Positions 45,821-56,421 of a stretch of 64,000 bases of DNA are shown in pieces. The translations under genes and the position numbers were made by a program. The notes under the pieces were generated by a model. The model worked only from the letters and a program-made list of their open reading frames with translations. It had not been told where the DNA came from and did not search any database. The stretch is taken from positions 251,272 to 315,271 of the forward strand of contig NW_012236517.1 in assembly GCF_000787575.1 (NCBI RefSeq). The letters are read 5' to 3'. The stretch's first letter is position 1. Each line of letters opens with the position of its first letter. The stretch is from Acytostelium subglobosum LB1. Lineage: Eukaryota > Evosea > Eumycetozoa > Acytosteliales > Acytosteliaceae.

Positions 45821-46336
45821 TTCAACTCATTCAATCACTCAACCAATCATTCAATATCAATCAATCAATATGTAACAACACTTACAAGGACAAGGCAAAC
45901 TCGACCAACACACTTGGCAAAGCAAAACCACATTCCAAACTCAGTCACCTCACCACATCCCATCCTCACCCACCCAACCCCAACTATTTAAGTCAATCAC
46001 CGACACTTTAATCGTCGTATAACAAGTATATACATAAAAATATATATTATAAATTCCACCAGTACTATTAATACAACCATTTGCTGTATGTACTACATCT
46101 TCATATGGTATTGTCCACAATCAAAGTTCTTCAAAAGGTGACTCTTCGATTTACTTTTCATTGTTGGGGATTTCATTTGATTGGATTTAACTTATTATTA
46201 TTTGGTGTAGTTCCACCGATTTCAAATTTGAAGTGACACAGTAAAGTACGAGTTGCACCACCTATAAAAAGTGACCCAGGAACAGACATTATTATTATTA
46301 ACTTCTAATCTCATCATCATAAGTGGAGACCAATAA
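45821..46336. other. Intergenic region
   Basis: Downstream sequence of the kinase gene, with AATC repeats and an AT-rich stretch (46010-46060). No gene seen. Confidence 0.5.
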
Positions 46337-46551
46337 ATGTCTACAGTGAACGAAATGCGACCATGTCCAACCTGTGATACAAGATCCAGGGAAACCTTCC
46401 AAGCGTGCGACATATGTGGAGATAATATGATATGCTCCCACTGTGGCAAGGGCGCTGATGACTAAAACAACCCAATGTGTCGCGATTGCTATTCCGACGA
46501 TGATGAATCTAGCTCTCACGATTCAGATGACTATGTTGCTGTTGACAATTA
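46337..46551 (+). CDS. Small Cys-rich zinc-ribbon protein, interrupted by an in-frame TAA
   Basis: From the ATG at 46337 the frame reads CPTCDTRSR...CDICGDNMICSHCGKGADD, then a TAA at about 46463-46465, then continues in the same frame as NNPMCRDCYSDDDESSSHDSDDYVAVDN to a TAG at 46549-46551. Four CxxC pairs span the stop (CPTC, CDIC, CSHC, CRDC), as expected of one double zinc-ribbon unit followed by an acidic tail. Either a 42-residue product is made, or the stop is read through, or it is a nonsense mutation or base error. No membrane or signal sequence. Function unknown. Confidence 0.5.
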
Positions 46552-46559
46552 GACATCAC

Positions 46560-47760
46560 CCAGTACCCTCAACTTCAACATCCCTACTCTAATTCATTAC
46601 TTCCCATCCCCTTCACATTAAACTTCCAGTGAACGTCTCTCTCCCATCGCTCTCTCTGCCTCTCCTCCCTCACATCACTCTGTAGACTCTTGAAATTGCA
46701 TCCATGTTCATGCGGGGATTGTTTGCCTGACCAGGAAAAGGGCATCCTTACTGAATTGATGGGTAGTCGCGCCATTCTAGTACTCGAGTTTACCTATGAA
46801 TTATTCCGACTGACATTGGAAGGTGCCATCTTGTTAACACTACCCAGATGGCATTGACTGGCTCATTCGAAAGACAGGCAATGGTGGCATCTTGTGGGTC
46901 CACCTGGAAGCACATCAAGGGTACGCGATATCCGAATGGTTTATTCATTCTCAACACACATACACGATACACCCAAACTATGATCATCTGATGATGAAGA
47001 TTCAATGGAAATAAGACTGGAGACACACTTTGAGTAGTCTCGGAACAGAACAGCGAGTATGCCCGTCAGTCGATCGTGGCTTGCAAGGGCTTGGCGAAAG
47101 GTCAGAGCCAGAAGAACTTTCGTTCGGGTGTGGTGGAAGGCACATTGTGGGCGACGACTGCCATCAGGTAGGTGAGTGAGCGCGAACTTTAAAGTGGATA
47201 CATACCTGACAGAGTTCACACACACACGCCTACACTTTACTCGTCTTCCACGTCCCTGTCATCATTGTCTGGTCTAAGTATGTGTTTGAGAGAGTGAGAG
47301 ATATTTATAAATATAAAGTGTGGTAGTTATTAGGAGGAATGATTGATTCGCTTTTCTTTACTTCTGAGAGGCCGAGCGCACTACAAAGTTGGGAAAATAA
47401 CATTGGGTTGGTGGACTTTCGGGTTGTTTGGATTAGTGCGGCGGGGTCTGTCTCTTCTGTAACCCATCAGATCCACATCACAACAGCGCAAACTTTATGA
47501 TTGGGGGCCATTGGGGCGAGGGTGGCAGGCCACTTCTCTCACATTGTTTGATCAAAAACAAAATAGACAGTGTTGTCTCTGGAGCCATCAACACACACAA
47601 CACTCACTTGCTCACACAACAATCATTGTAAATAATTCTATTTAATTATTATTATTAATCAATCCACACACAACAATCACACTCACTTCACACCAACAAC
47701 ACACCTCTAGCTTCTCACTTCCACCAACAAACCCACCCACTCACCATTCGTCTTAGCGGC
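46560..47760. other. Region without a supported gene
   Basis: Minus-strand frames at 47225-46941 and 47026-46790 have gene-like composition (KVLLALTFRQALASHDRLTG, GYRVPLMCFQVDPQDATIAC) but do not join convincingly, and no family is recognised. They could be remnants of one decayed gene. The rest is promoter-like sequence for the PHD gene. Confidence 0.3.
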
Positions 47761-47958
47761 TACACTCTCTTGCTCTTGCTCTCTCACTCTCACACGCACT
47801 CATTCACTCATTCTATCTCTCTGGCGGTGTCGCGTACAGCTTATAAGCTTCAACTGGCATTGTCAATCATTCGATATCAACACATCCTACACGATCACAA
47901 CAATCACATACAATTACAACCTTACCGACCATTCCACATTGCAGCTGAGAACCAACAA

Positions 47959-48734
47959 GTAGGTATCTCCACATCTATTCTACCTCTTCTCTCTCTCTAC
48001 CTTCCAAGTTCTCTCTCTCTCTCTTCCCTATTCTCTTCTCTCTCTCTCTCTCTTACTCTCTTCTTGATCTTTGGTCTATTCTATCCTCCTTTCCTCTTTC
48101 TCTCCCTCTTTATCTCAATCTACTCTATTTGCTTTATCTCTCTCATACTCTTGATCTATCCTCTATCATCTGTCTGTCTCTCCACTCCAACTCTATACTC
48201 TATTATCTTTTACTCCTATTCTACTCTCTATCCACTTTATCTNTATCTCTCTATCTCTATCCACTCTCTATCCTATCCTCTTTATCTATCTTGTGTTGAT
48301 ACCTCACGCATTATTGAAGGACGCGCGGCCAGACCATGTTACTAACACATGATTTATCATTACCTACATTTTAGTCTATCTCTACTCTCTGCATTCTATC
48401 TCAACCGATCTAGCAATCAATCAATCAATCCACTCTCTCTCTACCCTATCCTCTATACCCTTCCACTCTATCTATCTATCTATCTCTCACTGTTTGGGTA
48501 TTTTAACGTTCCAACAACCAACAACCATGACTATCACTTAGTCATCCCTCCGAGAAGGACACAATGTCTGACCCTTTTTTACTCTGTTCTGCCTCTCTCT
48601 CTCTACCCTTCTCTCTTTTGGTCTCTCTCTCTACCTTCTATTCTCATTCTCCAATTCTCTCTCATTCTCCCATTCTCCTCTCTCTCTCTTTCATTTTTGT
48701 TCTGGCAATCTCTTCGACTCTGTCTTCAACATAG
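47959..48734 (+). other. Likely 5' UTR intron, about 770 bp, almost pure CT
   Basis: A possible donor at 47959-47964 (GTAGGTATCT) and an acceptor CAACATAG ending at 48734 bound a pyrimidine-rich tract of CTCTCT/TCTACC units with one unresolved base (48243). It is far longer than other introns here. The open frames across it encode only Ser/Leu/Tyr runs and are not genes. Confidence 0.45.
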
Positions 48735-48793
48735 ACTATCCATCAACAACTATCAACTATCACCTATCACCTATTACCTATATACTATATACT

Positions 48794-50525
48794 ATGCAAT
48801 CAGAGCAGAACTTCTTCTCTCTTCCATCAATCTCAATGATGAAGACCAACAACATGATGCCATCAACTTCAACATCATCCACATCTACCATAGAGCAGGC
48901 TGCTGTCATTGGTTATCCAAACGATATGAATGGATACCAAGAGTACCAGACCAACCTAAAGAAGAGACAACTTACATCCTCATCAGATGAGGAGGTTAAG
49001 AGACCAAAGGTATGTTCCTTGTCCTTCACTCGCTCAATCACTCAATCAATCAATCATACTAACTCACTCGACTCCACTCCCTCTATCTTCTTCATATCCA
49101 ATCCAAAAGATTACCAAAGAGTCAGAGTCATCTAATGACACTGTTACAACTACTGCTGAGGAGAAGCCAAAGAAGCCAAGAAAGAACGAGACCATCTGCA
49201 CTGTTTGTGAGAAGGGAGACGAGTTGCTGATGTGTGATGGCCCTTGTTTGCGCTCGTTCCACGTTGATTGTCTTGGTCTGGGCTCAACGCCCGCACCAAA
49301 CCAGCGCTGGGAGTGCGACGACTGCCTCAACCAACAGAATATATGCTTTGCCTGCAAGAAGCGCGGTATCGTCGGCATGGACCTGATGAAGTGCAAGGTT
49401 CACCAGTGCGGCAAGTTCTACCATCACAAGTGCGTCGGTGACTTCAAGCTGGCCAAGGTCGTCAACAGCAAGTCCCCACGTTTCAACTGCCCACTCCACT
49501 ATTGTGAGACCTGTGGCGTCTCTGGCGATGGTAAGCAGTCGGTGCACTGCTTCCGCTGCCCCACAGCCTACCACGTCATCTGTATGCCACCCGGCGTCAA
49601 GATGCTCACAAAGTCCAAGGAGACCAGAAAGACCGGCCTCATCCTGTGCCCCAAGCACTACGGCGAGCCCGCCCCACTCAACGCCAACCATCTGGCCTAC
49701 AGTAACAGCAACGTAAACAACAATAGAATGTCCATGCAACACTCGTGCAACGGCCACCATCAACACCATCACCAACAACAACCACAAGTGTACAACAGCA
49801 AGATGCACTTCCCACCTCTTGACCTGGAGGGCAGCAGCATGCTCTTCACTCAGACCAGCTTCACTGCACCATCCACACCAAACACACTCTTCTCGCCAAT
49901 GTCGCCATCGTCGCCATCCGAGTCTCCCAAGCACAACAACAACGCCTCTGAGTACCTGCCATCGGCCCCCTCGTCGCCAATGATGATCAGCAACGACGCT
50001 CCAACCCCCTACGACACACCAAAGTACGCGCCAACTAAGCAGCAGCTGCTCTACCAGATGCAGCAGCAGCAAAGAATCAACCTGGAGAAGGTGCGCTCCG
50101 AGCTCGAGCGTCCACGCTCATCCTTCAGCAGCAAGAGCAACTACGTGCCCTCGGTTTCCACCGCCCCATCGCCCGCCCTCTCACGCTCCAACTCTAGCGA
50201 GAACCTGATGATCGACGAGCTGACCTCCTACGCCACCAGTCTGATCTCCATCCGCGACAAGTCCCTTAAGTCATCGCAGCAGTTGCCATCGCCATTCCAG
50301 CCACTGCGCGAGTCTGGTCGCGACCTCTCCATGCTCGTGTCCAAGGACGACGACAACCACTTTGACCAGAACAAGTTGATGAGCCAGTTCTTCCAGTTTG
50401 CTCAGACCAAGAAGCTTGGCATCAGCACCTCTGGCAGCGCGTCCATCCTCTCTGCGCCCACCACGCCCAACTCCTCAGCCTTTACCCTGCACCAAGTGCC
50501 CTCTGGTCGTGGCTTTGCCCTGTAG
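48794..50525 (+). CDS. PHD-finger protein (NSD-like tandem Zn fingers)
   Basis: Exons 48794-49009 and 49110-50525, 543 residues, joined as [11 protein letters not shown]. Residues about 100-230 hold consecutive Cys/His clusters: [35 protein letters not shown]...CGKFYHHKC and CETCGVSGD...[12 protein letters not shown], in the order of the PHD arrays of NSD-type histone methyltransferases. There is no SET domain; the rest is Ser/Pro/Gln-rich. It is probably a nuclear chromatin reader. The target mark cannot be read from sequence. Confidence 0.85.
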
Positions 50526-50950
50526 TTGTACCATATATATACACCTTTATTATTTATAACTATATAACTATCACTATCACTATCACCTATCCTATAACTA
50601 TATATCTCTATACCTATATCCATTCACCAGTTGATACCTATCCCTACTCTATCTATCACCTATCCCCTACTCTATCCACCTTTTCCAAACATGTTGTGTC
50701 CAATCAATGTCCAATCAATCAACAATCCAATCACTGTTGTAACCGACAATCATACAAACAATCACGCAATCAATCACACATGTAGTCTGTACAGACATTC
50801 CTTCTTTTTCTCTCTTTACCTCTATTCTACCATTCTTCTACCCTCTCTTTCTCTCTCTCTCTACCTCTATGCATGCAGCCATGCTCCTCCCTCCTCCTTC
50901 CTTCCCACGCCATCACACAATCGTTCGACATCATTACGGTTACAATAAAT
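50526..50950. other. Low-complexity region after the PHD gene
   Basis: TAT/CTATC repeats (50530-50670) and a CT-rich stretch (50800-50870). No gene. Confidence 0.5.
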
Positions 50951-51595
50951 ATGTTTAATCGCAATTGGTGTCCTCCATTGTGGCCGCTGCATGGATGTCT
51001 GGACACGCGCAACCTGGCATCAACAACCAACCAACCAGTTGGTATTGCCAAAGTGTCGACATCAATCCACCGCCTGAACTGGTCAGGTGGACATGGAAAC
51101 ATGCATGCTCAGCCACAATGAACCTTATTACACCCTCACCAACTAACCCCCTTGTTCAAGTCTAGACCTTGGCCTCTCTATATCTCTCCCTTTGCCTACT
51201 CCAACTACTAACGACATCCATCATCCACTCATAAGTGTAAGTACTTACTTATTCAATGTCAATACATGTATAACAATAGTAATAAATAAACAAAGTGTTA
51301 CTTCAATCACATCCATGTCCACTCATTCATTTATTCATTCATTCGTTCATTACTTGATTATGATTGTTGGTAACAGGCCTCAACAACATCAGCATTGTAT
51401 CCATTCATGGATGTTGCTATGAAAGTGATCGTCAAGACAATTGATTACCATCGAGGTAAGAGCGAGTCCTTCTCACTTCCATGCAATGCTACCAACTTGA
51501 CAATGTCATACGTCCATCTCCATCTTCAATCCATCCATCCAATCAGCGAATCCGAAAATAGATCACCAATATGATGGGGGTAAACAGAGTGGTTG
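50951..51595 (+). ncRNA. Possible small spliced transcript (sORF or non-coding)
   Basis: A 56-codon frame at 50951-51121 (MFNRNWCPPLWPLHGC...) has codon use like nearby genes. Further on, GTAAGT at 51239 to ACAG at 51380, and GTAAGAG at about 51456 to ATCAG at about 51545, look like two introns around a 75-bp exon whose frame (STTSALYPFMDVAMKVIVKT) continues to a stop after the second junction. No single model joins all the parts. It may be a small gene, a non-coding RNA or an upstream exon of the E2 gene. Confidence 0.25.
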
Positions 51596-51937
51596 TGATT
51601 GACTCCACACACATAATCAACATTGTGTGTTTGTGTGTGTGATCGTTCCCCCAACACTCCTCCTACTTCTCACTCCATCATAATCAGTCAATCAATCAAT
51701 CAATCAATCATAAACATATGATATAAGATCAAGTTGAGAATAGATAGAGATAGATAACATAGATAGAGATAGATAAATAGAGATATATATCACACAAGGT
51801 CAATCAACTCATTTCAACTCAGCTCAACTCATCAAGTTCGTCCCATCACAATAACATCCCATCAATCATCATTTTCTCGACCTTCCATCACTCCAACATC
51901 CATCTAATAATCATACATATATATTCATATAAATATA
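51596..51937 (+). promoter_or_regulatory. Upstream region of the E2 gene
   Basis: TGTG repeat, AATC repeats (51690-51710) and GATAGATAGA-type repeats (51740-51790). No gene. Confidence 0.45.
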
Positions 51938-53236
51938 ATGACAGCCAAACTATTATCCAATCAACTAAAGGGTTTGATGAATGACCCTGTTGAGGGATTC
52001 ACAGTGGAGTTGGTAAATGAATCATCATTGTTTGAATGGAAGATATATTTGGAAGGTCCAAGAGACACCTATTACGAGGGAGGTGTCTTCCAACTCCTTC
52101 TAACCTTTCCCAAAGATTATCCAATGAGTCCACCATCACTCCGATTCCTATCAGACTTTTGGCATCCAAATGGTACGTGTCTTTGTTGTAACATATATTA
52201 CATCGCGGTAACTGACACTTCCACCTCTGTCAACACGCGGAAACACACTTGGAAACACGGAAACACACACGGAAACACACGCGGAAACATACTTGGAAAC
52301 ACGGAAACACACGGAAACACAAATGGAAACATACATATAGTATATCAAAAGGAAGGCAAAGTTTGTATTAGTATATTACATCCACCAGGTGAAGATGTTA
52401 TGAGTGGAGAACTACCTCAAGAGAGATGGTTACCAACACAAACAGTGTCAACGATTATACTAAGCGTCATGTCTATATTGAGCGACCCCAATTGCTCATC
52501 GCCTGCCAATGTCGACGCCAGTGTTGAATGGCGTCAGAACAGAGAGGCCTATAAGAAGCGCTGCGCCAAGCTGGTCGAGAAGGCCAACGCGCAGAAGCCT
52601 GCGCACATTGTCATCCCGCATCCAGACACCAACCCCGAGGAGCACAAGAAGTCGGTGGAGAAGATCAAGTTGGCCGAGCGCGGCATGGACATTGACTACT
52701 TTGACATGGAGGATGAAGAGTATCAGTTTGAGGAGGACGAGGCGCAGGATGACGATGACGACGAGGTGGAGGACTGCGACGACGATGAGATCTCAACAGA
52801 GGACGAGGAGGAGCAGGAGGTGGTCTCGCCAACTCCAGTAGTCGTGGACAAACCAATCTCAAACAGCAACAGTAACAACAGTAGCAGTAGTAATAGTGAC
52901 ATGCAGGAGGTACCCACTGGCGGAGCGACTACAAGTGGCAACACAGTGCCACGCGAACAATCTGATCTCATCGTTCATGTGGCCGCACAACCACAACCTC
53001 CACTTCAAGACAGTACCATAGTCAATGTAAATACAGCGCCAACAACTACAACCACATCATCTTCATCATCAACATCAACATCAAACGTAATTGTACCTCC
53101 AGTCGCAGCAGTCCAACTGGAACCTGTTGCCGCGCCTGTGGCGCCGGCAGTGGCGGCACCACCAGCACGTGGAGGTCTGGCAGAGTCCAGTCGCAACGTC
53201 AACCGGAAGAAGTCCAAGAAGTGTACCATTATGTAA
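51938..53236 (+). CDS. Cdc34/UBE2R-like ubiquitin-conjugating enzyme with C-terminal CaaX box
   Basis: Exons 51938-52172 and 52341-53236, 376 residues. The 168-bp intron is in frame and stop-free, so unspliced reading looks open; splicing restores HPN|VYQKEGKVCISILHPPGED with the catalytic Cys at about 87 and the acidic-loop insertion (about 12 residues longer than in most E2s) diagnostic of the Cdc34/UBE2R and UBE2G class. SPANVDASVEWRQN and a long acidic tail follow, as in Cdc34, the E2 of SCF ligases. The Ser/Asn/Pro-rich end finishes KKSKKCTIM: a polybasic stretch plus a CaaX box (Met end favours farnesylation). This suggests membrane anchoring, unusual for this class. Confidence 0.87.
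   Translation: MTAKLLSNQLKGLMNDPVEGFTVELVNESSLFEWKIYLEGPRDTYYEGGVFQLLLTFPKDYPMSPPSLRFLSDFWHPNGTCLCCNIYYIAVTDTSTSVNTRKHTWKHGNTHGNTRGNILGNTETHGNTNGNIHIVYQKEGKVCISILHPPGEDVMSGELPQERWLPTQTVSTIILSVMSILSDPNCSSPANVDASVEWRQNREAYKKRCAKLVEKANAQKPAHIVIPHPDTNPEEHKKSVEKIKLAERGMDIDYFDMEDEEYQFEEDEAQDDDDDEVEDCDDDEISTEDEEEQEVVSPTPVVVDKPISNSNSNNSSSSNSDMQEVPTGGATTSGNTVPREQSDLIVHVAAQPQPPLQDSTIVNVNTAPTTTTTSSSSSTSTSNVIVPPVAAVQLEPVAAPVAPAVAAPPARGGLAESSRNVNRKKSKKCTIM
52230..52331 (+). repeat. GGAAACAC minisatellite inside the E2 intron
   Basis: About ten imperfect units of GGAAACAC with CACG, TTGG or A spacers (period about 8-14 bp) fill the right two thirds of the intron. No stop codon arises in the plus-strand frame of the gene. 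Confidence 0.75.
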
Positions 53237-53493
53237 CATCCATCCATCCATTCATTCATTCAATCATACATTGTTAGTCCATATCCCATCCACAGTCAAT
53301 CCAGCCAGCCAGCAACTCCTGGACGCCAAGTGATGCAACATAATAAACAGAAGGAGAGGTCGCGACGCGACATCTTGCCAACCAACGAGAAGAGATCTAT
53401 TATTCCACCAAACTGTTGTCTGCTTTATTGGCAAGTCTTATTGAGCTATATTATAAGGGAATGAATGAAAGGAGATCATCATCACATCGCCGC

Positions 53494-54087
53494 TTAAGCC
53501 TTGACGGCAAAGGTGCGGGTGCGGAAGTGCTGGAGTTGCTTCAACACCTTGACTGGCTGGGCATTCTGCTGGGCGGAGGTCAAACGTCTGCGGATGGCTC
53601 TGGTTCTCTTCTTGCGGAGATCAGTTGGCAATCTGTTTCTTGGGGTGTCCTTGTAGTAAGCACGGAGCTGGTTCTTTCTCTGGGTGTTGAACACAGTCAA
53701 GACACGGGCAATTGACTTGCGAACGACCTTGCTATAATATTATAATGAATATGATTATAGTATCCAATGTTAATCATCCATCCATGTCGTGTGTTGTCTA
53801 TCTCAATGCTCCCCTGTTGCTTCCTGTTGACATGTCGCCAAGACTTCGCCTCGATAGATGTGTTGTCTTCGCGTCGCTGTTTGATCCGTCGACTGAGCAT
53901 CGACCAGTACTATACAGGGGAGATTGATTGAGTATGAGGGACACTTACATCTTGGCGAGCTTGCTTGGGGCAGCAGCCTTGACCTGACCGACTCTGAGGG
54001 TGGCAAGCTCAGTCTTGAGGGTTTGGAGCTGGCTGAGCAACTCTCCCTTCTTCTGCTTTCTAAGTTCGTAAGCCTTGATCTTCTCAG
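53494..54087 (-). CDS. rpl35: 60S ribosomal protein L35 (uL29), start exon unresolved
   Basis: Minus-strand exons 54087-53949 (AEKIKAYELRKQKKGELLSQL...ASKLAK type) and 53731-53494 (KVVRKSIARVLTVFNTQRKNQLRAYYKD...PTDLRKKRTRAIRRRL...FAVKA). The protein follows eukaryotic L35 closely; with a start exon contributing ATG plus one base it would be about 126 residues against 123 in human. The upstream exon needs phase 1, and no ATGG followed by GT exists in the next 500 bp. One possible start exon is near 54269-54248 (ATGACGCG...ACTG) with a weak GTCATT donor. uL29 sits at the exit tunnel of the large subunit. Confidence 0.85.
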
Positions 54088-54612
54088 CTATATTGTATGA
54101 TTGTTTGATTGAAGGTTAATATCCTATTCTGTCGTTAACTTGGTCAATCAATCAATCAATCATCATCTTCTCATCTGATATCCTCATCATGGAAATTGAA
54201 TCGAAGTATCCATCCTGTCGCATTGTTGGTAATCTCCTCGTTGAATGACCAGTAGTCTGTAATCGCGTCATCGATAGATAGATTGACACCTACACATTGT
54301 TATAACAGAGGTAGTGGTTGTGTGTGGAACAATCGGTATGGGAACGACTTGATAACCAAGTTGGATATCAATGTGAGGTGGACTCGCGAGGAAGCATCAC
54401 TCGACCTCCAACATCTCACACACTAACCAAAAAACTCGACTTTTTTAATTTAAATTGATTTAAATAAAAATCATCAACTCATCAGAAGTTCGATTTAATC
54501 AATCTATTCAATGAACCAAGATGATGATAAGTCAGGTGTGTTTGTTCACACGAACAGATATTTATTTATTATTCAAAGATAGAGATACGGATAAAGATAC
54601 ATAATAGTAATA
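54088..54612. other. Upstream regions of two divergent genes
   Basis: Should hold the first L35 exon and its promoter (minus) and the promoter of the kinase gene (plus). AATC repeats near 54150. No other gene. Confidence 0.45.
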
Positions 54613-56137
54613 ATGTTCAAAGTTGGTGGTGGAAGTGGTGGCTTTAAGGCTGCACCAATGTCATTCCAAGTTGGACCAGTGATGTCAATCAACTTGGGTA
54701 ATGCATCAGATTGGACATACAAAGGTGAAGGTGCTTGTAATGTAGTAGTATCATACAATGGTACAACAAATAATTTATTAGTATGTATATATGTCATCCA
54801 TATACATTCAATCAATCACTTACTAATGTCATAACTGTGCAGATGGGTTGTGTACTTCGTTTGAGAAAGTCAACGGTTACAGATGAGGGTGTACAGGCAC
54901 AACATGTTGTGGATGTTGATGCAGACCTCAAGGATAACAAGTTCCTCAATGATACAATGATGCCACTACTAGGTCGTAACTATGTTTATCCAGGTGTAAG
55001 TGATTGATTGATTGATTGAATGAATGAATGAATAACATTGATGAATACTTTAGAATATTACAACAATTAAGAAGGAGTTTGTTGTGGAGTTGAATGAACT
55101 TATTAGACCAATGAGACCGGCTCATCGTGTACATCTTGCGTTGGACTCATCAATTGGAAGGGCATTGTTTATACGTGATTTGACATTGTTGCCAAGGCCA
55201 AAGTTTGTCCCGAATGCTCCACTTGCAGCACCATCGAGCTGTATAACAGTGGAGATCAAACCAAAGTGTGGCTTTGTCCCATGCTCCAAGTACCTTAGCG
55301 ACCAAACATCAGACATCAAATTGCACAACTGTCGCTACTGCATGCATCAGCAACTCAAGTTAAAGGATGGATCCATTCATCACATCAGCAGGTGAGTGAG
55401 CTTGAGCTGGAGCGAGTAGATCGATTGATTGAATGATTGAATGAATACTAACAGTCAGCTGCTTGATCATTAGTTACTGCCCACTCGACCTCTTTAGTGG
55501 CGATGCCGAGAGACAACGTAGAGCCATTCGCGCATTGATTGAATGCCCTCAGAACAACCTCAAGATATATAAGGATGGCCAACTGTTCTACACTGGCACA
55601 CTTGGTGGCGGTGAGAAGGCTCGCAAGGACATACTCACATTGTTCCCCGATGAGCTGGTCGCCAGCCAGTCACACGACGACACAGCAGCCAGATTGGTCG
55701 AGACCGTGGTCACAATCCTTCAGAAGGAGAAGGATGTGCTGAACAACTTGTTGAAGGCACAGCAGTATGATGACATGGACATCGAGGCGATATACTATCT
55801 CTACACTCTGTTGTTGCAGAGACAACAACAAGACACATCGTCGCTGCCTAACAACTATGACGACTTGGATCGATTTGCAAGCTTGAAGGATATCACTAGT
55901 GAGGAGGCCGAGCGACACATTGAACGCTACCTCATTGCCACGACGGCCAAGGACTGCTCAATCATGATTGCATTCGCACCCGATGGAATCAATCATCAAG
56001 TAGCCGTTGTCGATTTGGATGCCAAGAAGCGTGCCTCAATCCCATCATACTTCACAACCGACCGCTCCATTGTCCAATACTTCAGGGGCAGCAGCAGTGG
56101 CACTGCTCATCAGCAATGTTCACTGGGTCGCATGTAA
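54613..56137 (+). CDS. ipk1: Inositol-pentakisphosphate 2-kinase (IPK1)
   Basis: Exons 54613-54780, 54843-54995, 55054-55391, 55474-56137, 440 residues in one frame. Signature motifs: WTYKGEGACNVVVSY near the start, VLRLRK (split by an intron), EIKPKCGF (about 174), CRYCMHQ (about 205), YCPLDLFSGD (about 221) and near the end CSIMIAF...VAVVDLDAKKRASIP. It phosphorylates InsP5 at position 2 to make InsP6, feeding the pyrophosphate-inositol pathway that is very active in dictyostelids. The last 17 residues (after IVQYFR) are Ser/Gly/Gln-like and run directly into foreign-looking sequence, so the natural C-terminus may have been replaced. Confidence 0.88.
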
Positions 56138-56350
56138 TATTAATGCCAAGGGTGACTCGTTTGGTGATGATTCCAGCCTGACTTTATAAAGAGAATGATA
56201 CAGTTGGTGGAGGAGATCGACCCCGACGTATATTTAAAGTTCAAGGTCAACAGAGTGATCAAGCAACCAATAGTGACAACTGCGTATTCCACGCAATGAA
56301 GTTCTTGTTGAATCGATATCGTGGCGTACCATTCATTCAAAGAGGCTAGT
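56138..56350 (+). pseudogene. Scrap of a T7-type (single-subunit) RNA polymerase
   Basis: At about 56190-56298 a frame reads RMIQLVEEIDPDVYLKFKVNRVIKQPIVTTAYS. NRVIKQPIVTTAYS resembles motif B of single-subunit RNA polymerases (typically RKxVKQTVMTxVYG). Only about 35 codons remain, so it is a fragment. Source could be the host mitochondrial RNA polymerase gene or a linear-plasmid-type element. Confidence 0.35.
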
Positions 56351-56421
56351 GGATACAGTGATGTGAGGAAGGAGGATGGGGAGTTGTGATTGCTGCCTCC
56401 TACTCATCTTGTCAACTTTAT

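Noticed and set aside
46463-46465. Reassigned TAA codon
   Set aside because: TAA is used as a normal stop by many genes in the window (for example ELMO, RING, kinase and USP genes).
46584-47225. A single decayed minus-strand gene
   Set aside because: The gene-like pieces lie in different frames with no convincing splice sites and no family match; left as uncertain.
47770-48990. Long plus-strand open frames of Ser/Leu/Tyr repeats
   Set aside because: They arise from the CT-rich tract, have no normal composition and contain an unresolved base; the tract is better read as an intron.
49284-50072. 262-codon antisense frame opposite the PHD gene
   Set aside because: The plus strand has clear PHD motifs; the antisense frame is a codon-bias shadow.
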